This document shows positions 52,006 through 61,901 of a stretch of 64,000 nt of DNA, one piece after another. Origin of the DNA: Parvibaculum sp. GTDB lineage: Bacteria; Pseudomonadota; Alphaproteobacteria; Parvibaculales; Parvibaculaceae. Every line of letters begins with the position of its first letter. The first letter of the stretch is position 1. Below the pieces are notes generated by a model. It did not search any database and was not told where the DNA came from. It saw only the letters and a program-made list of their open reading frames with translations. The stretch is taken from assembly GCA_017642695.1 (NCBI GenBank), contig JAEPQD010000001.1, forward strand, positions 1,869,701 through 1,933,700, given 5' to 3'. Both the position numbers and the translations under genes were made by a program.

Positions 52006-52599
52006 TCACGCGCTGGCAAGTCTCTCGTCGAGCCGCGCCCTCACCTCCGGCCATTCCTCGCGGATGATCGAGAAGTAGACCGTGTCGCGTACATGCCCGT
52101 CCGGCAGCACCATGTGCCGCCGGAAAACGCCCTCGCGCACAGCGCCCAGCTTCGCGATCGCCGCTTGCGAGCGCAGGTTACGGAGGTCTGTCTTGAGTTC
52201 GATCCGGTTGAGCTTCAGTGTCTCGAAGCCATGCGCGAGCAACATCCGCTTGCAGGCCGGGTTCACATGGCTGCCCCAGACGGCAGGCGCATACCACGTA
52301 CTGCCGATCTCGACGCGGCGGTCATGCGCCGCGATGTTGAGATAGCGCGTCGTGCCCACGATCTCGCCATCCGCCGCCTTGCGCACGGCCCACACAGTCT
52401 CCTTGTCCTCGCGGTTCAGCGAGACAGACCAGTCGAACCAGGCGTCGAAGCCAGGCCCCGTCCCGTCATAGGGGAGGAAACGCCAGATCTCGGTGGCGGC
52501 GCCCGCCGCGGCAAGCCCCGCGCGATGGGCTTCTTCGAGCGGCTCGAGGCGTACGCCCGCTCGTTCGAGCGGCACGGCGGCGATGTGGGGTGGGGTCAT
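52006..52599 (-). CDS. RimJ/RimL-like GNAT N-acetyltransferase
   Basis: A 197-residue GNAT with the RimJ/RimL layout: VRLEPLEEAHRAGL near the start, IVGTTRYLNIAAHDRRVEIGSTWYAPAVWGSHVNPACKRMLLAHGFETLKLNRIELKTDLRNLRSQAAIAKLGAVREGVFRRHMVLPDG covers motifs A-B and the C-terminal strand. This subgroup acetylates protein N-termini or small molecules; substrate unknown. The ATG at 52599 has GGAG 9 nt upstream. It is divergent from another GNAT gene. Confidence 0.85.
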   Translation of the reverse strand: MTPPHIAAVPLERAGVRLEPLEEAHRAGLAAAGAATEIWRFLPYDGTGPGFDAWFDWSVSLNREDKETVWAVRKAADGEIVGTTRYLNIAAHDRRVEIGSTWYAPAVWGSHVNPACKRMLLAHGFETLKLNRIELKTDLRNLRSQAAIAKLGAVREGVFRRHMVLPDGHVRDTVYFSIIREEWPEVRARLDERLASA

Positions 52600-52688
52600 C
52601 GGATTGGCTCCTTTTCCGGTGGCTCTCGGTAGGGCCCTTTGTCTCGGCCGGGAAGGCCCATTTTCCACTTCGATCCGGGGCCGCTTTT

Positions 52689-52709
52689 CGTCATACTTTT
52701 CGTATGACG
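52689..52709. promoter_or_regulatory. Perfect 8-bp dyad containing a GNAT start codon
   Basis: CGTCATAC (52689-52696), loop TTTTC, GTATGACG (52702-52709). The ATG at 52704 is in the right arm. CATACT (52692-52697) also resembles a -10, only 6 bp before the ATG, the same arrangement as at the arsR-type gene. It may be an operator for the divergent GNAT pair or a leaderless start. Confidence 0.5.
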
Positions 52710-53195
52710 GTTCTTGCTCGCTACCGGATGCGCATGGCAATGCCCGGCGAGGACGAGGAAAGGCTCGGTCGCCTCATCGTTGCCTGCTGGCGGGAGGCCT
52801 ATCCGGGCATCCTCCCGGAGTCGCTGCTGGACGGGATGGACCGGGTGCGCGAGGCGGCCAAATGGAAACGCAGCCTCGAAACCGGCATTGCCTGGATCGC
52901 CGAACAGTCGGGTGAGCCCGTCGGCATCGGCCATATGCAGGGCGCGGAAGTCACGACGCTTTATGTCAGGAAGGCCGATCAGGGCGAGGGCCTCGGTGCT
53001 GAGCTTCTCGCCCGCATGTTCGAAGAAATAGCCTGTCTCGGCCGCCGCGAGGCCTTTCTCTGGGCGCTTGAGGAGAACAGGAAGGCCCGCGCTTTCTATG
53101 AGCGCCTGGGCGGTCGCCTCGTCGCGCGCCGTCCGGTCGGTTTCCGGCGTCACCCGAACATCATGGAAGTGAGATACGACTTCGTGCTCGATTGA
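52704..53195 (+). CDS. GNAT family N-acetyltransferase
   Basis: A 163-residue acetyltransferase: GRLIVACWREAYPGILPESLLDGM near residues 21-44, TTLYVRKADQGEGLGAELLARMFEEI near 85-110 with the QGEGLG acetyl-CoA loop, and NRKARAFYERLGGRLVARR near 125-143. The substrate is unknown. The ATG at 52704 has no Shine-Dalgarno and lies inside a perfect dyad, so the message may be leaderless and autoregulated. Convergent with the DUF2817 gene (stops 7 bp apart). Confidence 0.85.
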   Translation: MTVLARYRMRMAMPGEDEERLGRLIVACWREAYPGILPESLLDGMDRVREAAKWKRSLETGIAWIAEQSGEPVGIGHMQGAEVTTLYVRKADQGEGLGAELLARMFEEIACLGRREAFLWALEENRKARAFYERLGGRLVARRPVGFRRHPNIMEVRYDFVLD

Positions 53196-53202
53196 CTGCG
53201 CG

Positions 53203-54348
53203 TCAGTCCGCCGCCTTCAACCCGCCTTCGCGGTTCCAGCCGCCGAGGCCTTTCAGCGTCTGCTCGTAGCAGGCAAGTCCGTTCGCGATCACGTTCGCGC
53301 GCCAGCTTTCACGCCGCGGTGCGTAGTCATCGCGGATTTCTTCGAAATAACGCGGTGCTTCCGGCGCATCGAAGCCGCCGATGAAGCGCAGCCACCGTTC
53401 CAGCATTGGCACGCGCATCGCCTTCGCCGCATTGTTCTTTGTCTGCGCCGACCGGAACTCGATCACCGCGCCCGCGAACTGCTTTCCGCTCCCGAGCATC
53501 TCCTCGATACCCCAGAACATCGTGCCGCGTCGCGTCGGCCGCTTCGACCCCCACATTGCGTCCACCGTCTTGGGATCGAGGGCATCCTTGCCCCACCATT
53601 CGGCAGCCCGCATGAAACCAGGCGTGCCCGGCTGCGAGTAGCACAGATAGATCAGATCCCCATCGCCCACGGGTCCGGAATGCCAGTCGACGAGCCCCAC
53701 GCGGTGTACGTGGGAAAGTTCGCGCGCAATGATCTCGCGCAGCGTGATGTTCGACCATTCGGGAGCGGTACCCCCGAAGTGATAGCCATCCGGATGCGTG
53801 TACTGCCCGCGGCTGATCGCGTCCTCAAGCGCCCATTGACCATGGCGTTCGACGAACCGCGCGCCCTCGGTCAGCATTTTCTGTACTGCGTCTTCGGCTA
53901 GCGAATTGGGGCAGAGTATTCTGTGAAGTTCGTCGTAGAGCGGGTTTTCGGGATGCGGTTTCGAATGATCGAGAAAATTGCGGTTGAGATCGACGTTGTT
54001 TTCCGTGCCGCGCAGGCCCCAGGCGAAGCCGAAGGGGTTCACCGCATGTACCATCAGCACCGCAACGCCATCCGGCAGCGATACGGGTCCGGCCTGATCG
54101 ATCCATGCTGTCATTGCGGCCGAGCCGCCATATCCCTCCGCGCCATGGGTGCCACATATGTTCAGAAGCACAGTTTCCGCACTCGCCGGTCCGAACCACG
54201 CTGTATCCGTGAAAAGCCGCGTGTCGCCCGGTCCCCGTGCATGGGGATTCTCATAGGTCTCGAGACGTGCACCCGCAGCTTGCGCCGCCGTGAGAAAGCG
54301 GCGCCGGGCCTCGGCATAGGTTTCGGAAAAATACGAACTGGCCTTCAT
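53203..54348 (-). CDS. DUF2817 zinc carboxypeptidase-like protein
   Basis: A 381-residue M14-like peptidase of the DUF2817 family. NICGTHGAEGYGGSAAM near residues 64-80 gives the zinc ligands His68 and Glu71, NNVDLNRNF gives the substrate-binding Asn-Arg, and GLVDWHSGPV supplies the third zinc-ligand His. The catalytic Glu probably lies in VIEFRSAQT. Substrate (peptide or N-acyl amino acid) unknown. The ATG at 54348 is used; the earlier start to 54426 is not conserved. Confidence 0.85.
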   Translation of the reverse strand: MKASSYFSETYAEARRRFLTAAQAAGARLETYENPHARGPGDTRLFTDTAWFGPASAETVLLNICGTHGAEGYGGSAAMTAWIDQAGPVSLPDGVAVLMVHAVNPFGFAWGLRGTENNVDLNRNFLDHSKPHPENPLYDELHRILCPNSLAEDAVQKMLTEGARFVERHGQWALEDAISRGQYTHPDGYHFGGTAPEWSNITLREIIARELSHVHRVGLVDWHSGPVGDGDLIYLCYSQPGTPGFMRAAEWWGKDALDPKTVDAMWGSKRPTRRGTMFWGIEEMLGSGKQFAGAVIEFRSAQTKNNAAKAMRVPMLERWLRFIGGFDAPEAPRYFEEIRDDYAPRRESWRANVIANGLACYEQTLKGLGGWNREGGLKAAD

Positions 54349-54495
54349 GCGTTTCCGTCTGTTTTGGGGGCCTTTCCGGCACCCGTCGGGTAGTGCTAAC
54401 AAGGATATAGCCGGATCCGGTTTCAAGCCTATATCACGCGGTGGAGCGGAGAAACGCTAGAAAACCGCGCTCTTTCTCGATTTCAGGGTATTTTC

Positions 54496-55956
54496 ATGAC
54501 ACTCGCCTCACGTCTCAAGGACAAGACACTCCTGAAATCGCTTTGCTTTGTGGATGGCAAATGGGTGGGAGGCGAAGCGGCGCAGATCGACGTGGTGGAC
54601 CCGGCAAGTGGCGAAACAATTGCCACGGTCCCCTCCTTCGGCGCGGAAGAAACGCGCGAGGCGCTCGTCGCGGCGGAGCGCGCGCAGAAGGAATGGGCGG
54701 CCCGTCCTGCGAAGGAGCGCGGCAGCATCATGCGCCGGTGGTTCGACCTGATGATGGAGAACCAGGACGATCTCGGCGCGATCCTGACGGCCGAGCAGGG
54801 TAAGCCGCTTGCCGAAGCGAAGGGCGAGATCGCCTATGCCGCCGCCTTCATCGAATTCTATGCCGAGGAGGCGAAGCGCGTTTACGGCAGCGTGGTGCCC
54901 GCGCCGACGAACGATCGCCGCATCGTCGTGCTGAAGCAGCCGATCGGTGTCTGCGCCGCGATCACCCCATGGAACTTCCCGGCCGCCATGATCACGCGCA
55001 AGGCCGCGCCCGCGCTCGCTGCCGGTTGTTCCATGGTGGTGAAGCCCGCCACCATGACGCCGCTTTCCGCCTTCGCGCTGGCGGAGCTTGCGCAGCGTGC
55101 CGGTATTCCCGATGGCGTATTGAGCGTCGTCACCGGCAAGGCAGGCGCCATCGGCGGCGAGATGACGTCGAGCCCCATCGTCCGCAAGGTCACCTTCACC
55201 GGCTCCACCGAGATCGGCAAGGAGCTGATGCGGCAGTCCGCATCCACCGTGAAGAAGGTCGCTCTGGAGCTTGGCGGCAACGCGCCCTTCCTCGTCTTCG
55301 ACGACGCGGATATCGACGCGGCTGTCGAGGGCGCCGTCGCGTCCAAGTATCGCAACACGGGCCAGACCTGCATCTGCACCAACCGCTTCATCGTGCAGGC
55401 AGGCGTCTATGACGAGTTTGTCGAGAAGCTCACGAAGAAGGTCGCGGCCCTCAAGGTCGGCTCCGGCTTCGAGGACGGCGTTGCGCAGGGCCCGCTGATC
55501 GACATGGCGGCAGTCGAAAAGATCGAGGAGCATGTTGCCGACGCCGTTTCGGGCGGCGCGAAAATCCTGACCGGCGGCAAGCGTCATGCGAAGGGCGGCA
55601 CCTTCTTCGAACCCACCGTCATCGCGGACATGAAGCCCGGTATGAAGGCCGCGACGGAGGAAACCTTCGGGCCCCTCGCGCCCGTCTTCCGTTTCGAGAC
55701 GGATGACGAAGCGATCGCCATGGCGAACGACACGCCCTTCGGTCTCGCTTCCTACTTCTACAGCCGCGATATCGGTCGTGTCTGGCGCGTTGCGGAGGCG
55801 CTGGAAGCCGGTCTCGTCGGCGTCAATGCTGGTCTCATCTCGACCGAGCTTGCGCCCTTCGGCGGCTACAAGGAATCCGGGCTTGGCCGTGAAGGCGGGC
55901 CCTGGGGCATCGAGGAATTTCTCGAAGTGAAATATGTGGCGATGGCGGGGCTCTGA
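54496..55956 (+). CDS. gabD: NAD(P)-dependent succinate-semialdehyde dehydrogenase
   Basis: A 486-residue aldehyde dehydrogenase. TPWNFPAAM near residues 158-166, VKPATMTPLSA near 182-192, FTGSTEIGKELM, ALELGGNAPFLVF (Glu258) and GQTCICTNR (catalytic Cys292) are all present. Overall pattern and the KQPIGVCAAITPWN segment match the GabD succinate-semialdehyde group, feeding GABA carbon to the TCA cycle. No gabT is adjacent. rpiA begins 3 bp after its stop. Confidence 0.9.
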   Translation: MTLASRLKDKTLLKSLCFVDGKWVGGEAAQIDVVDPASGETIATVPSFGAEETREALVAAERAQKEWAARPAKERGSIMRRWFDLMMENQDDLGAILTAEQGKPLAEAKGEIAYAAAFIEFYAEEAKRVYGSVVPAPTNDRRIVVLKQPIGVCAAITPWNFPAAMITRKAAPALAAGCSMVVKPATMTPLSAFALAELAQRAGIPDGVLSVVTGKAGAIGGEMTSSPIVRKVTFTGSTEIGKELMRQSASTVKKVALELGGNAPFLVFDDADIDAAVEGAVASKYRNTGQTCICTNRFIVQAGVYDEFVEKLTKKVAALKVGSGFEDGVAQGPLIDMAAVEKIEEHVADAVSGGAKILTGGKRHAKGGTFFEPTVIADMKPGMKAATEETFGPLAPVFRFETDDEAIAMANDTPFGLASYFYSRDIGRVWRVAEALEAGLVGVNAGLISTELAPFGGYKESGLGREGGPWGIEEFLEVKYVAMAGL

Positions 55957-55959
55957 CAC

Positions 55960-56658
55960 ATGAATGCCGACGACCAGAAGAAGGCGGCGGCTGTCCGCGC
56001 GCTCGACTATGTGAAACCCGGGATGAAGCTCGGCCTCGGTACCGGCTCGACAGCGGAACATTTCGTCCGCGCGCTTGGCGAGAAGGTCAAGCAGGGCCTC
56101 GATGTCCTGTGCGTGCCGACGTCTGAACGCACCGGCAAGCTTGCCGAAAGCCTCGGTATTCCGCTAACCAATCTCGATGACACACCCCATCTCGACATAA
56201 CGGTCGATGGTGCGGACGAACTCGACCGCGAACTCCGTCTCATCAAGGGCGGTGGCGGTGCGTTGCTCCGTGAGAAGATCGTCGCGACAGCATCGGAGAG
56301 AATGATCGTGATCGCGGATGCGTCGAAACTGGTGGAGACGCTCGGCGCCTTCCCGCTCCCGGTCGAGGTCATTCCCTTTGGGGCTGCGGCCACGGCGCGC
56401 AGGATTGCCGAGGTCGCGAGCGATTTCGGCTGCACCGGCCGGATGTCGCGCCGCGCCGATGAGTATGGCGAGCCCTTCTTTACCGACAGCGAAAACTTCA
56501 TATATGACTGCGCTTTCGGCACAATCCCGGACCCGGACGGCCTCTCCGCGGCCCTGAATCGCATCGCAGGCGTGGTCGATAACGGATTGTTTATCGGCAT
56601 CGCGTCGCTGGCCATTGTAGGCACGGCCACGGGTACCGATATCCTCGGCAGTATTTAA
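55960..56658 (+). CDS. rpiA: Ribose-5-phosphate isomerase A
   Basis: A 232-residue Rpi[18 protein letters not shown] near residues 23-39, [22 protein letters not shown] near 51-72, [31 protein letters not shown] near 77-107 (with the catalytic Asp/Glu-Lys set) are diagnostic. It converts ribose-5-phosphate to ribulose-5-phosphate. Position 3 bp after gabD indicates cotranscription; gor follows 26 bp later, so redox and pentose phosphate metabolism sit together. Confidence 0.95.
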   Translation: MNADDQKKAAAVRALDYVKPGMKLGLGTGSTAEHFVRALGEKVKQGLDVLCVPTSERTGKLAESLGIPLTNLDDTPHLDITVDGADELDRELRLIKGGGGALLREKIVATASERMIVIADASKLVETLGAFPLPVEVIPFGAAATARRIAEVASDFGCTGRMSRRADEYGEPFFTDSENFIYDCAFGTIPDPDGLSAALNRIAGVVDNGLFIGIASLAIVGTATGTDILGSI

Positions 56659-56684
56659 GCAAGAAAACACCGGGAGCCCTCGCG

Positions 56685-58067
56685 ATGGCCGACTACGACT
56701 ACGATCTTTTCGTCATTGGCGCGGGCTCGGGCGGCGTGCGCGCTGCCCGCATCGCTGCGAACTACGGCGCGAAGGTCGCAGTCGCGGAGGAATATCGTGT
56801 CGGCGGCACCTGCGTCATTCGCGGCTGCGTGCCGAAGAAGCTCTTTGTATACGCGAGTCATTTCTCGGACGATTTCGAGGATGCCGCAGGCTTTGGCTGG
56901 ACGGTTGGCGATACGAAGTTCGACTGGAAGACGCTGGTTTCCAACAAGGACAAGGAAATCGACCGGCTGAACGGCATCTACATCCGCAATCTCGACAAGG
57001 CCGGCGTCGAAATCCTCGACAGCCGCGCCACGCTGAAGGACGCCCACACGGTCCATCTCGAGCGGCTTGGCAAGGACGTGACGGCGGAGCGCATCCTGGT
57101 CGCAGTCGGCGCGACGCCCTTTCTCCCGGACATTCCCGGCATCGAACATGCGATCACCTCCAATGAGGCCTTTCATCTCGAAGAGTTGCCGAAGCGCATC
57201 GTCGTCGTGGGCGGCGGCTACATCGCTGTCGAATTCGCCGGCATCTTCAACGGTCTCGGCGTCGAAACCATGCAGCTGTACCGCGGAGCGCTGTTCATGC
57301 GTGGCTTCGACGACGATCTGCGTGAACTGCTCGCCGAGGAGATGGAGAAGAAGGGTATCGATCTCCGCATGAATAGCGATATCGCCTCCATCGAGAAGAA
57401 GGATGGCGAACTTCATCTCACGCTCTGTGACGGCGACGTTATCAAGACCGATGCCGTCATGTATGCGACGGGCCGCAACCCGAACACGAAAGGCCTCGGT
57501 CTTGAGCAAGCAGGCGTCAAGCTCGGCATGGCGGGAGAGGTCGTGGTCGACGAATATTCGAAATCTTCCGTCGGCAATATCTACGCGGTGGGCGACGTCA
57601 CCGACCGCGCGAACCTCACACCGGTTGCGATCCGTGAGGGGCATGCCTTCGCCGACACGGTCTATGGCGGCAAGGATGTGAAGGTCGACCATTCGATCAT
57701 CCCGACCGCGATCTTCTCTCAGCCGGAAATGGGCACAGTAGGCCTCACCGAGGCTCAGGCCCGCGAGCGCTTTGACGAGGTCGATGTCTACAAGACCGCC
57801 TTCCGCGCCCTGAAGAACACGCTGTCTGGGTCGGAGGAACGTACCTTCATGAAGCTTGTCGTGGATGCCAAGTCGGACAAGGTCCTCGGCGTCCACATCA
57901 TGGGCCCGGCCTCCGGCGAGGTCATCCAGGCGGTCGGCATCGCCGTCACGCTTGGCGCCACCAAAGCCCAGTTCGATATGACGATCGCCGTCCATCCCAC
58001 GGCGGCGGAAGAACTGGTGACGTTGAAGGAAAAATGGCAGGCCCCGGTCATCAAGGCCGCGGATTAA
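56685..58067 (+). CDS. gor: Glutathione-disulfide reductase
   Basis: A 460-residue FAD/NADPH disulfide reductase. [21 protein letters not shown] near residues 9-29 binds [17 protein letters not shown] near 40-53 has redox Cys43 and Cys48, [20 protein letters not shown] binds [22 protein letters not shown] is the second FAD motif, and the HPTAAEE motif near the end carries the catalytic His. It regenerates GSH in the cytoplasm. It starts 26 bp after rpiA. Confidence 0.95.
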   Translation: MADYDYDLFVIGAGSGGVRAARIAANYGAKVAVAEEYRVGGTCVIRGCVPKKLFVYASHFSDDFEDAAGFGWTVGDTKFDWKTLVSNKDKEIDRLNGIYIRNLDKAGVEILDSRATLKDAHTVHLERLGKDVTAERILVAVGATPFLPDIPGIEHAITSNEAFHLEELPKRIVVVGGGYIAVEFAGIFNGLGVETMQLYRGALFMRGFDDDLRELLAEEMEKKGIDLRMNSDIASIEKKDGELHLTLCDGDVIKTDAVMYATGRNPNTKGLGLEQAGVKLGMAGEVVVDEYSKSSVGNIYAVGDVTDRANLTPVAIREGHAFADTVYGGKDVKVDHSIIPTAIFSQPEMGTVGLTEAQARERFDEVDVYKTAFRALKNTLSGSEERTFMKLVVDAKSDKVLGVHIMGPASGEVIQAVGIAVTLGATKAQFDMTIAVHPTAAEELVTLKEKWQAPVIKAAD

Positions 58068-58218
58068 CCGCTTTTCCGGGTCCCCCAGCACGATCAAGGG
58101 CTTAGGCTTCCCTTTAGAGGGCTTGTGGACTATAACTCCGGCCTCCAAATTGGGAGTATGCGGCGAGCCGGGCAGGAGGCCCGGGAAGCGGTGCCGCATG
58201 TATTTCGGAGAGAAGACG

Positions 58219-59613
58219 ATGGCGGAAAACTGGAAACCGGAGAGCTGGCGCGCCAAGCCCGCGAAGCACCTCCCGGCCTACCCGGACGAGGCGGCCCTTG
58301 CCGCCGTGGAAGCGCGCTTGCGCTCCTATCCGCCGCTCGTGTTTGCAGGTGAGGCCCGCAAGCTGAAGGCAGATCTCGCTGAGGTCTGCGAGGGCCGTGC
58401 TTTCCTGCTTCAGGGCGGTGACTGCGCCGAGAGCTTTGCCGAATTTTCCGCCGACAACATTCGTGACACCTTCCGCGTGCTGCTGCAGATGGCGGTTGTG
58501 CTGACCTTTGCCGCGGCCTCGCCGGTCGTGAAGGTGGGCCGTATCGCCGGTCAGTTCGCGAAGCCGCGTTCCTCGCCGACCGAAACCATCGGCGACGTGA
58601 CACTGCCGTCCTATCTCGGCGACAACATCAATGGTATCGACTTCGACGAGGCTTCGCGCGTGCCGGATCCGGAGCGGTTGCTCCGCGCTTATTCGCAGTC
58701 GGCCTCGACGCTGAACCTGCTGCGTGCCTTCGCGAATGGCGGCTATGCCGACCTCGATTTCGTGCATCGCTGGAACCTCGGCTTCGTCTCCGACAGCCCG
58801 GAAGGCGCGCGCTACGAGGAACTCGCGAACCGTATCACCGAGGCGCTCGACTTCATGCGCGCCTGCGGCATCGACGGCGAGACGCAGCCCCAGCTTCATA
58901 CGACGGATTTCTACACGAGCCACGAGGCGCTGCTGCTCGGTTACGAGCAGGCGATGACGCGCGTCGACAGCACCACGGGCGACTGGTACGACACCTCCGC
59001 CCACATGCTCTGGATCGGCGACCGCACACGCCAGCCGGATCACGGCCATGTCGAATATATGCGCGGCATCAGGAACCCGATCGGCATGAAGTGCGGTCCC
59101 TCGCTCGATCCGGAAGAGCTTGTGCGCCTCACCGACATCCTGAACCCGAAGAACGAGCCGGGGCGCCTCACGCTCATCTGCCGCTTCGGCGCGGAGAATG
59201 TCGAGAAGCACCTGCCGCAGCTCATTCGCGCCGTCGAGCGCGAGGGCAAGAAGGTCGTCTGGTCCTGCGACCCGATGCACGGCAACACGATCAAGGCGTC
59301 GTCCGGCTACAAGACGCGCCCCGTCGACCGCATTCTCGCCGAGGTGCAGGCCTTCATGGCTGTCCACCGCGCCGAGGGCACGCATGCGGGCGGCGTCCAT
59401 TTCGAGATGACCGGCCAGAACGTCACCGAATGCATCGGCGGCGCGCAGGCGATTACCGAAACGGAACTGGGCGACCGCTATCACACGCATTGCGACCCGC
59501 GCCTCAACGCGAGCCAGTCGCTCGAACTCGCCTTCCTCATCGCCGAAGGGCTGAAGAAGGAGCGGGCGGAGGCCCGCCGCGCGGAACCCGTCGCGGCACT
59601 CGGCGCCTGGTAA
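58219..59613 (+). CDS. aroG: Class II 3-deoxy-7-phosphoheptulonate synthase (DAHP synthase)
   Basis: A 464-residue plant/type II DAHP synthase, first step of the shikimate pathway. [12 protein letters not shown] near residues 59-70, [20 protein letters not shown] near 94-113, [39 protein letters not shown] and [19 protein letters not shown] are conserved. The ATG at 58219 follows GGAGAGAAG; the earlier frame start is not conserved. A bidirectional terminator follows. Confidence 0.93.
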   Translation: MAENWKPESWRAKPAKHLPAYPDEAALAAVEARLRSYPPLVFAGEARKLKADLAEVCEGRAFLLQGGDCAESFAEFSADNIRDTFRVLLQMAVVLTFAAASPVVKVGRIAGQFAKPRSSPTETIGDVTLPSYLGDNINGIDFDEASRVPDPERLLRAYSQSASTLNLLRAFANGGYADLDFVHRWNLGFVSDSPEGARYEELANRITEALDFMRACGIDGETQPQLHTTDFYTSHEALLLGYEQAMTRVDSTTGDWYDTSAHMLWIGDRTRQPDHGHVEYMRGIRNPIGMKCGPSLDPEELVRLTDILNPKNEPGRLTLICRFGAENVEKHLPQLIRAVEREGKKVVWSCDPMHGNTIKASSGYKTRPVDRILAEVQAFMAVHRAEGTHAGGVHFEMTGQNVTECIGGAQAITETELGDRYHTHCDPRLNASQSLELAFLIAEGLKKERAEARRAEPVAALGAW

Positions 59614-59635
59614 GATCAGGTCACGGATGAACTGA

Positions 59636-59663
59636 AAAGGCCCGGTGGAAACACCGGGCCTTT
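59636..59663 (+). terminator. Bidirectional Rho-independent terminator
   Basis: AAAGGCCCGGTG-GAAA-CACCGGGCCTTT, a 12-bp stem. T-rich runs follow on plus (TTTCTTC) and minus (TTTTCAGTT) strands, so it can end both the DAHP synthase gene and the convergent reductase gene at 59667. Confidence 0.93.
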
Positions 59664-59666
59664 CTT

Positions 59667-60680
59667 CTAGCTCACCTTGATAAGCCTTCGTCCGAGATTC
59701 TCGCCCTCGAACAGCCCGATAAACGCCGCCGCCGATCCCTCGATCCCGTCGGACACATCTTCCGTGTAGACGAGCTTCCCTTCGTGGATCCATCCGGCCA
59801 TCTCGGCCTGCGCCTCGCGGAAGCGCTTGAAATAGTCGAAGACGACAAGCCCTTCCATGCGCAGGCGATGCGTGATGAAGCGCGTCACGTTGCGGATGCC
59901 GACAAGCTCGTCATCCGCGCGGTTGTATTCGCTCACCTGCCCGGAGATCACGATGCGCCCGTGCTCCTTCATGTTGAGGATCGCGGCGTCGAGCATCTCC
60001 CCGCCCACATTGTCGAAATAGATGTCGACGCCGTCCGGGCAGTGTTCCCTGATCGCCGCTTTCAGGTCCGCGCCGCGATAGGAGAAGCAGGCGTCGAAGC
60101 CGAGCCCTTTGACGTAGTCGCATTTCTCCCTGGAGCCCGCGATGCCGACAACGCGGCATCCCTTCATCTTCGCGATCTGCCCCGCCGTCGCGCCGACGGG
60201 CCCGGCCGCCGACGAGATCAGCACCGTGTCGCCTTCTTTCGGCTGCCCCAGTTCCAGCAAACCGAAATACGACGTAAGTCCCGGAATGCCGAGCACGCCG
60301 ATGGCCGCCGTCGGTCTGAGCTTTCCATGGAACATCTCCGGCGCGAGCTTCTGCACGCCGCGCCCGTTCGAGATAGCATGCGTTACCCAGCCGAAACCGC
60401 CGGTAACCCGGTCGCCCGCCTGAAACTTGTCGTTCTTCGAGGCTTCGACGACGCCCACCATCGCGCTGTCGATGGTCTCGCCGACCGGCAGCGCCGCCGT
60501 GTAGCTGTCGCCGGACAGCCGCCCGCGCATGCCCGGATCGACCGAATGATGTTCCGTGCGGATCAGGATTTCGTGCTCGCCGATATCCGGCAGCGTCACA
60601 TCCTCCAGCCGGAAATTCTCACGCGTCGGTTTTCCCTCCGGGCGCGATGCCAGCACCCAGCGCTTCGCCTTTGTCGGCAT
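59667..60680 (-). CDS. Zinc-free MDR NADP-dependent oxidoreductase (paralogue 1)
   Basis: A 337-residue medium-chain reductase of the YncB/CurA/PTGR type. Substrate loop HHSVDPGMRGRLS, ISSAAGPVGATAGQIAKMKGCRVVGIAGSREKC near residues 150-182 (NADPH-binding AxxGxxG), DIYFDNVGGEMLDAAILNM, and the C-terminal AFIGLFEGENLGRRLIKV are family hallmarks. It probably reduces the C=C bond of enones or enals. AGGGAGGAAG precedes the ATG at 60680. It is 79 bp downstream of its paralogue on the same strand. Confidence 0.9.
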   Translation of the reverse strand: MPTKAKRWVLASRPEGKPTRENFRLEDVTLPDIGEHEILIRTEHHSVDPGMRGRLSGDSYTAALPVGETIDSAMVGVVEASKNDKFQAGDRVTGGFGWVTHAISNGRGVQKLAPEMFHGKLRPTAAIGVLGIPGLTSYFGLLELGQPKEGDTVLISSAAGPVGATAGQIAKMKGCRVVGIAGSREKCDYVKGLGFDACFSYRGADLKAAIREHCPDGVDIYFDNVGGEMLDAAILNMKEHGRIVISGQVSEYNRADDELVGIRNVTRFITHRLRMEGLVVFDYFKRFREAQAEMAGWIHEGKLVYTEDVSDGIEGSAAAFIGLFEGENLGRRLIKVS

Positions 60681-60759
60681 GATTCTTCCTCCCTCTTTGA
60701 AAACAGTATGGCCCGGGCTTTGAACCCGGGCCACCATGCCGTCGCCGGAAAGAAGAGGG

Positions 60760-61785
60760 TCAGACCGCCTTGTCCGGCCCGATCTTCACCAGCATCTTGC
60801 CGAAATTCGCGCCCTTGAAGAGATTGAGGAAGGCCTTCGGCGCGTTCTCGATGCCGTCTTCCACCGTCTCTTCCCACTTCATCTTGCCGCCCTTGATGAG
60901 CGGTCCCATCTCGGCGAAGAACTCACCGAGATACTGGAAGTAGTTCGAAACGATGAAGCCCTGCAGCCGGAGGCTCTTGCCGACGATCTGGATCAGGTTC
61001 GTCGGGCCCGGCCGCGGCTCGGTGTCGTTGTACTGCTCGATCATGCCGCAAAGCGCCGCGCGCCCGTTCGGCCGCATGGATTCGATCGCGGCCTCGAGAT
61101 GCTTGCCGCCGACATTCTCGAAATAGACGTCGATCCCCTTCGGGAAGGCATCCTTCACGGCCTTGGTGAGGTCGCCGCAGGTCTTGTAGTTGATCGCCTT
61201 GTCGATGCCCGCGACCTCTTCGAGCCACTTGCACTTCTCGTCGGAACCGGCCGAGCCCACCACATAGCAGCCATGCGCCTTCGCGAGCTGGCAGACGACG
61301 GAGCCGACGGCGCCCGACGCCGCCGAGACGAACACCGTCTCGCCGTCCTTCAGGTTCGCCACCTTGAAGAGCCCCGCCCAGGCCGTCATGCCCGGCATGC
61401 CGAGCACGCCGAGAAAGGCCTCGATGGGCCCGAGCGACGGATCGACCGGCGTGAAGGCGCCCGCGGGTCCCGTCGCGAACTCGCGCCAGCCCAGCATGTG
61501 GTTCACATAAGTCCCGACCTTGAGCTTGTCGCTCTTCGATTCAACCACCTGGCCGATCGCGCCGCCTTCGAGCGGGCTGCCGATCTGGAACGGCGGCACA
61601 TAGCTCTCGCGGTCCATCATGCGTCCGCGCATGTAAGGGTCGACCGACATCCAGATATTGCGCACCAGCACTTCGCCGTCGCCGGGCTGCTGCGCTTCCG
61701 TCGTCGCCACTTCGAAGTCGCTGTCCTTCGGCATGCCGACGGGCCGCGCCTTCAGGCGGATTTCCTTCGAGTTCAGGTTCATCAT
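60760..61785 (-). CDS. Zinc-free MDR NADP-dependent oxidoreductase (paralogue 2)
   Basis: A 341-residue enzyme with the same architecture as the gene at 59667: WMSVDPYMRGRMMD near residues 45-58, GMPGMTAWAGLFKV near 130-143, VSAASGAVGSVVCQLAKAHGCYVVGSAGSDEKC near 153-185, DVYFENVGGKHLEAAI. The pair has only moderate similarity, so duplication is not recent. It should also act on alpha,beta-unsaturated carbonyls. Alternative start one codon later (Met-Met). Confidence 0.9.
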   Translation of the reverse strand: MMNLNSKEIRLKARPVGMPKDSDFEVATTEAQQPGDGEVLVRNIWMSVDPYMRGRMMDRESYVPPFQIGSPLEGGAIGQVVESKSDKLKVGTYVNHMLGWREFATGPAGAFTPVDPSLGPIEAFLGVLGMPGMTAWAGLFKVANLKDGETVFVSAASGAVGSVVCQLAKAHGCYVVGSAGSDEKCKWLEEVAGIDKAINYKTCGDLTKAVKDAFPKGIDVYFENVGGKHLEAAIESMRPNGRAALCGMIEQYNDTEPRPGPTNLIQIVGKSLRLQGFIVSNYFQYLGEFFAEMGPLIKGGKMKWEETVEDGIENAPKAFLNLFKGANFGKMLVKIGPDKAV

Positions 61786-61901
61786 GGGGTGGTTCCTCTG
61801 GGGTCTCGGGTTTTCGTTGGGGAGGAGACTAGCGGCCTTTGCCGCGCGGCGGAAGGAATCTTGCCCCGCGTCTGAACAACTGCTTGTGAGCTTCTGAACG
61901 A

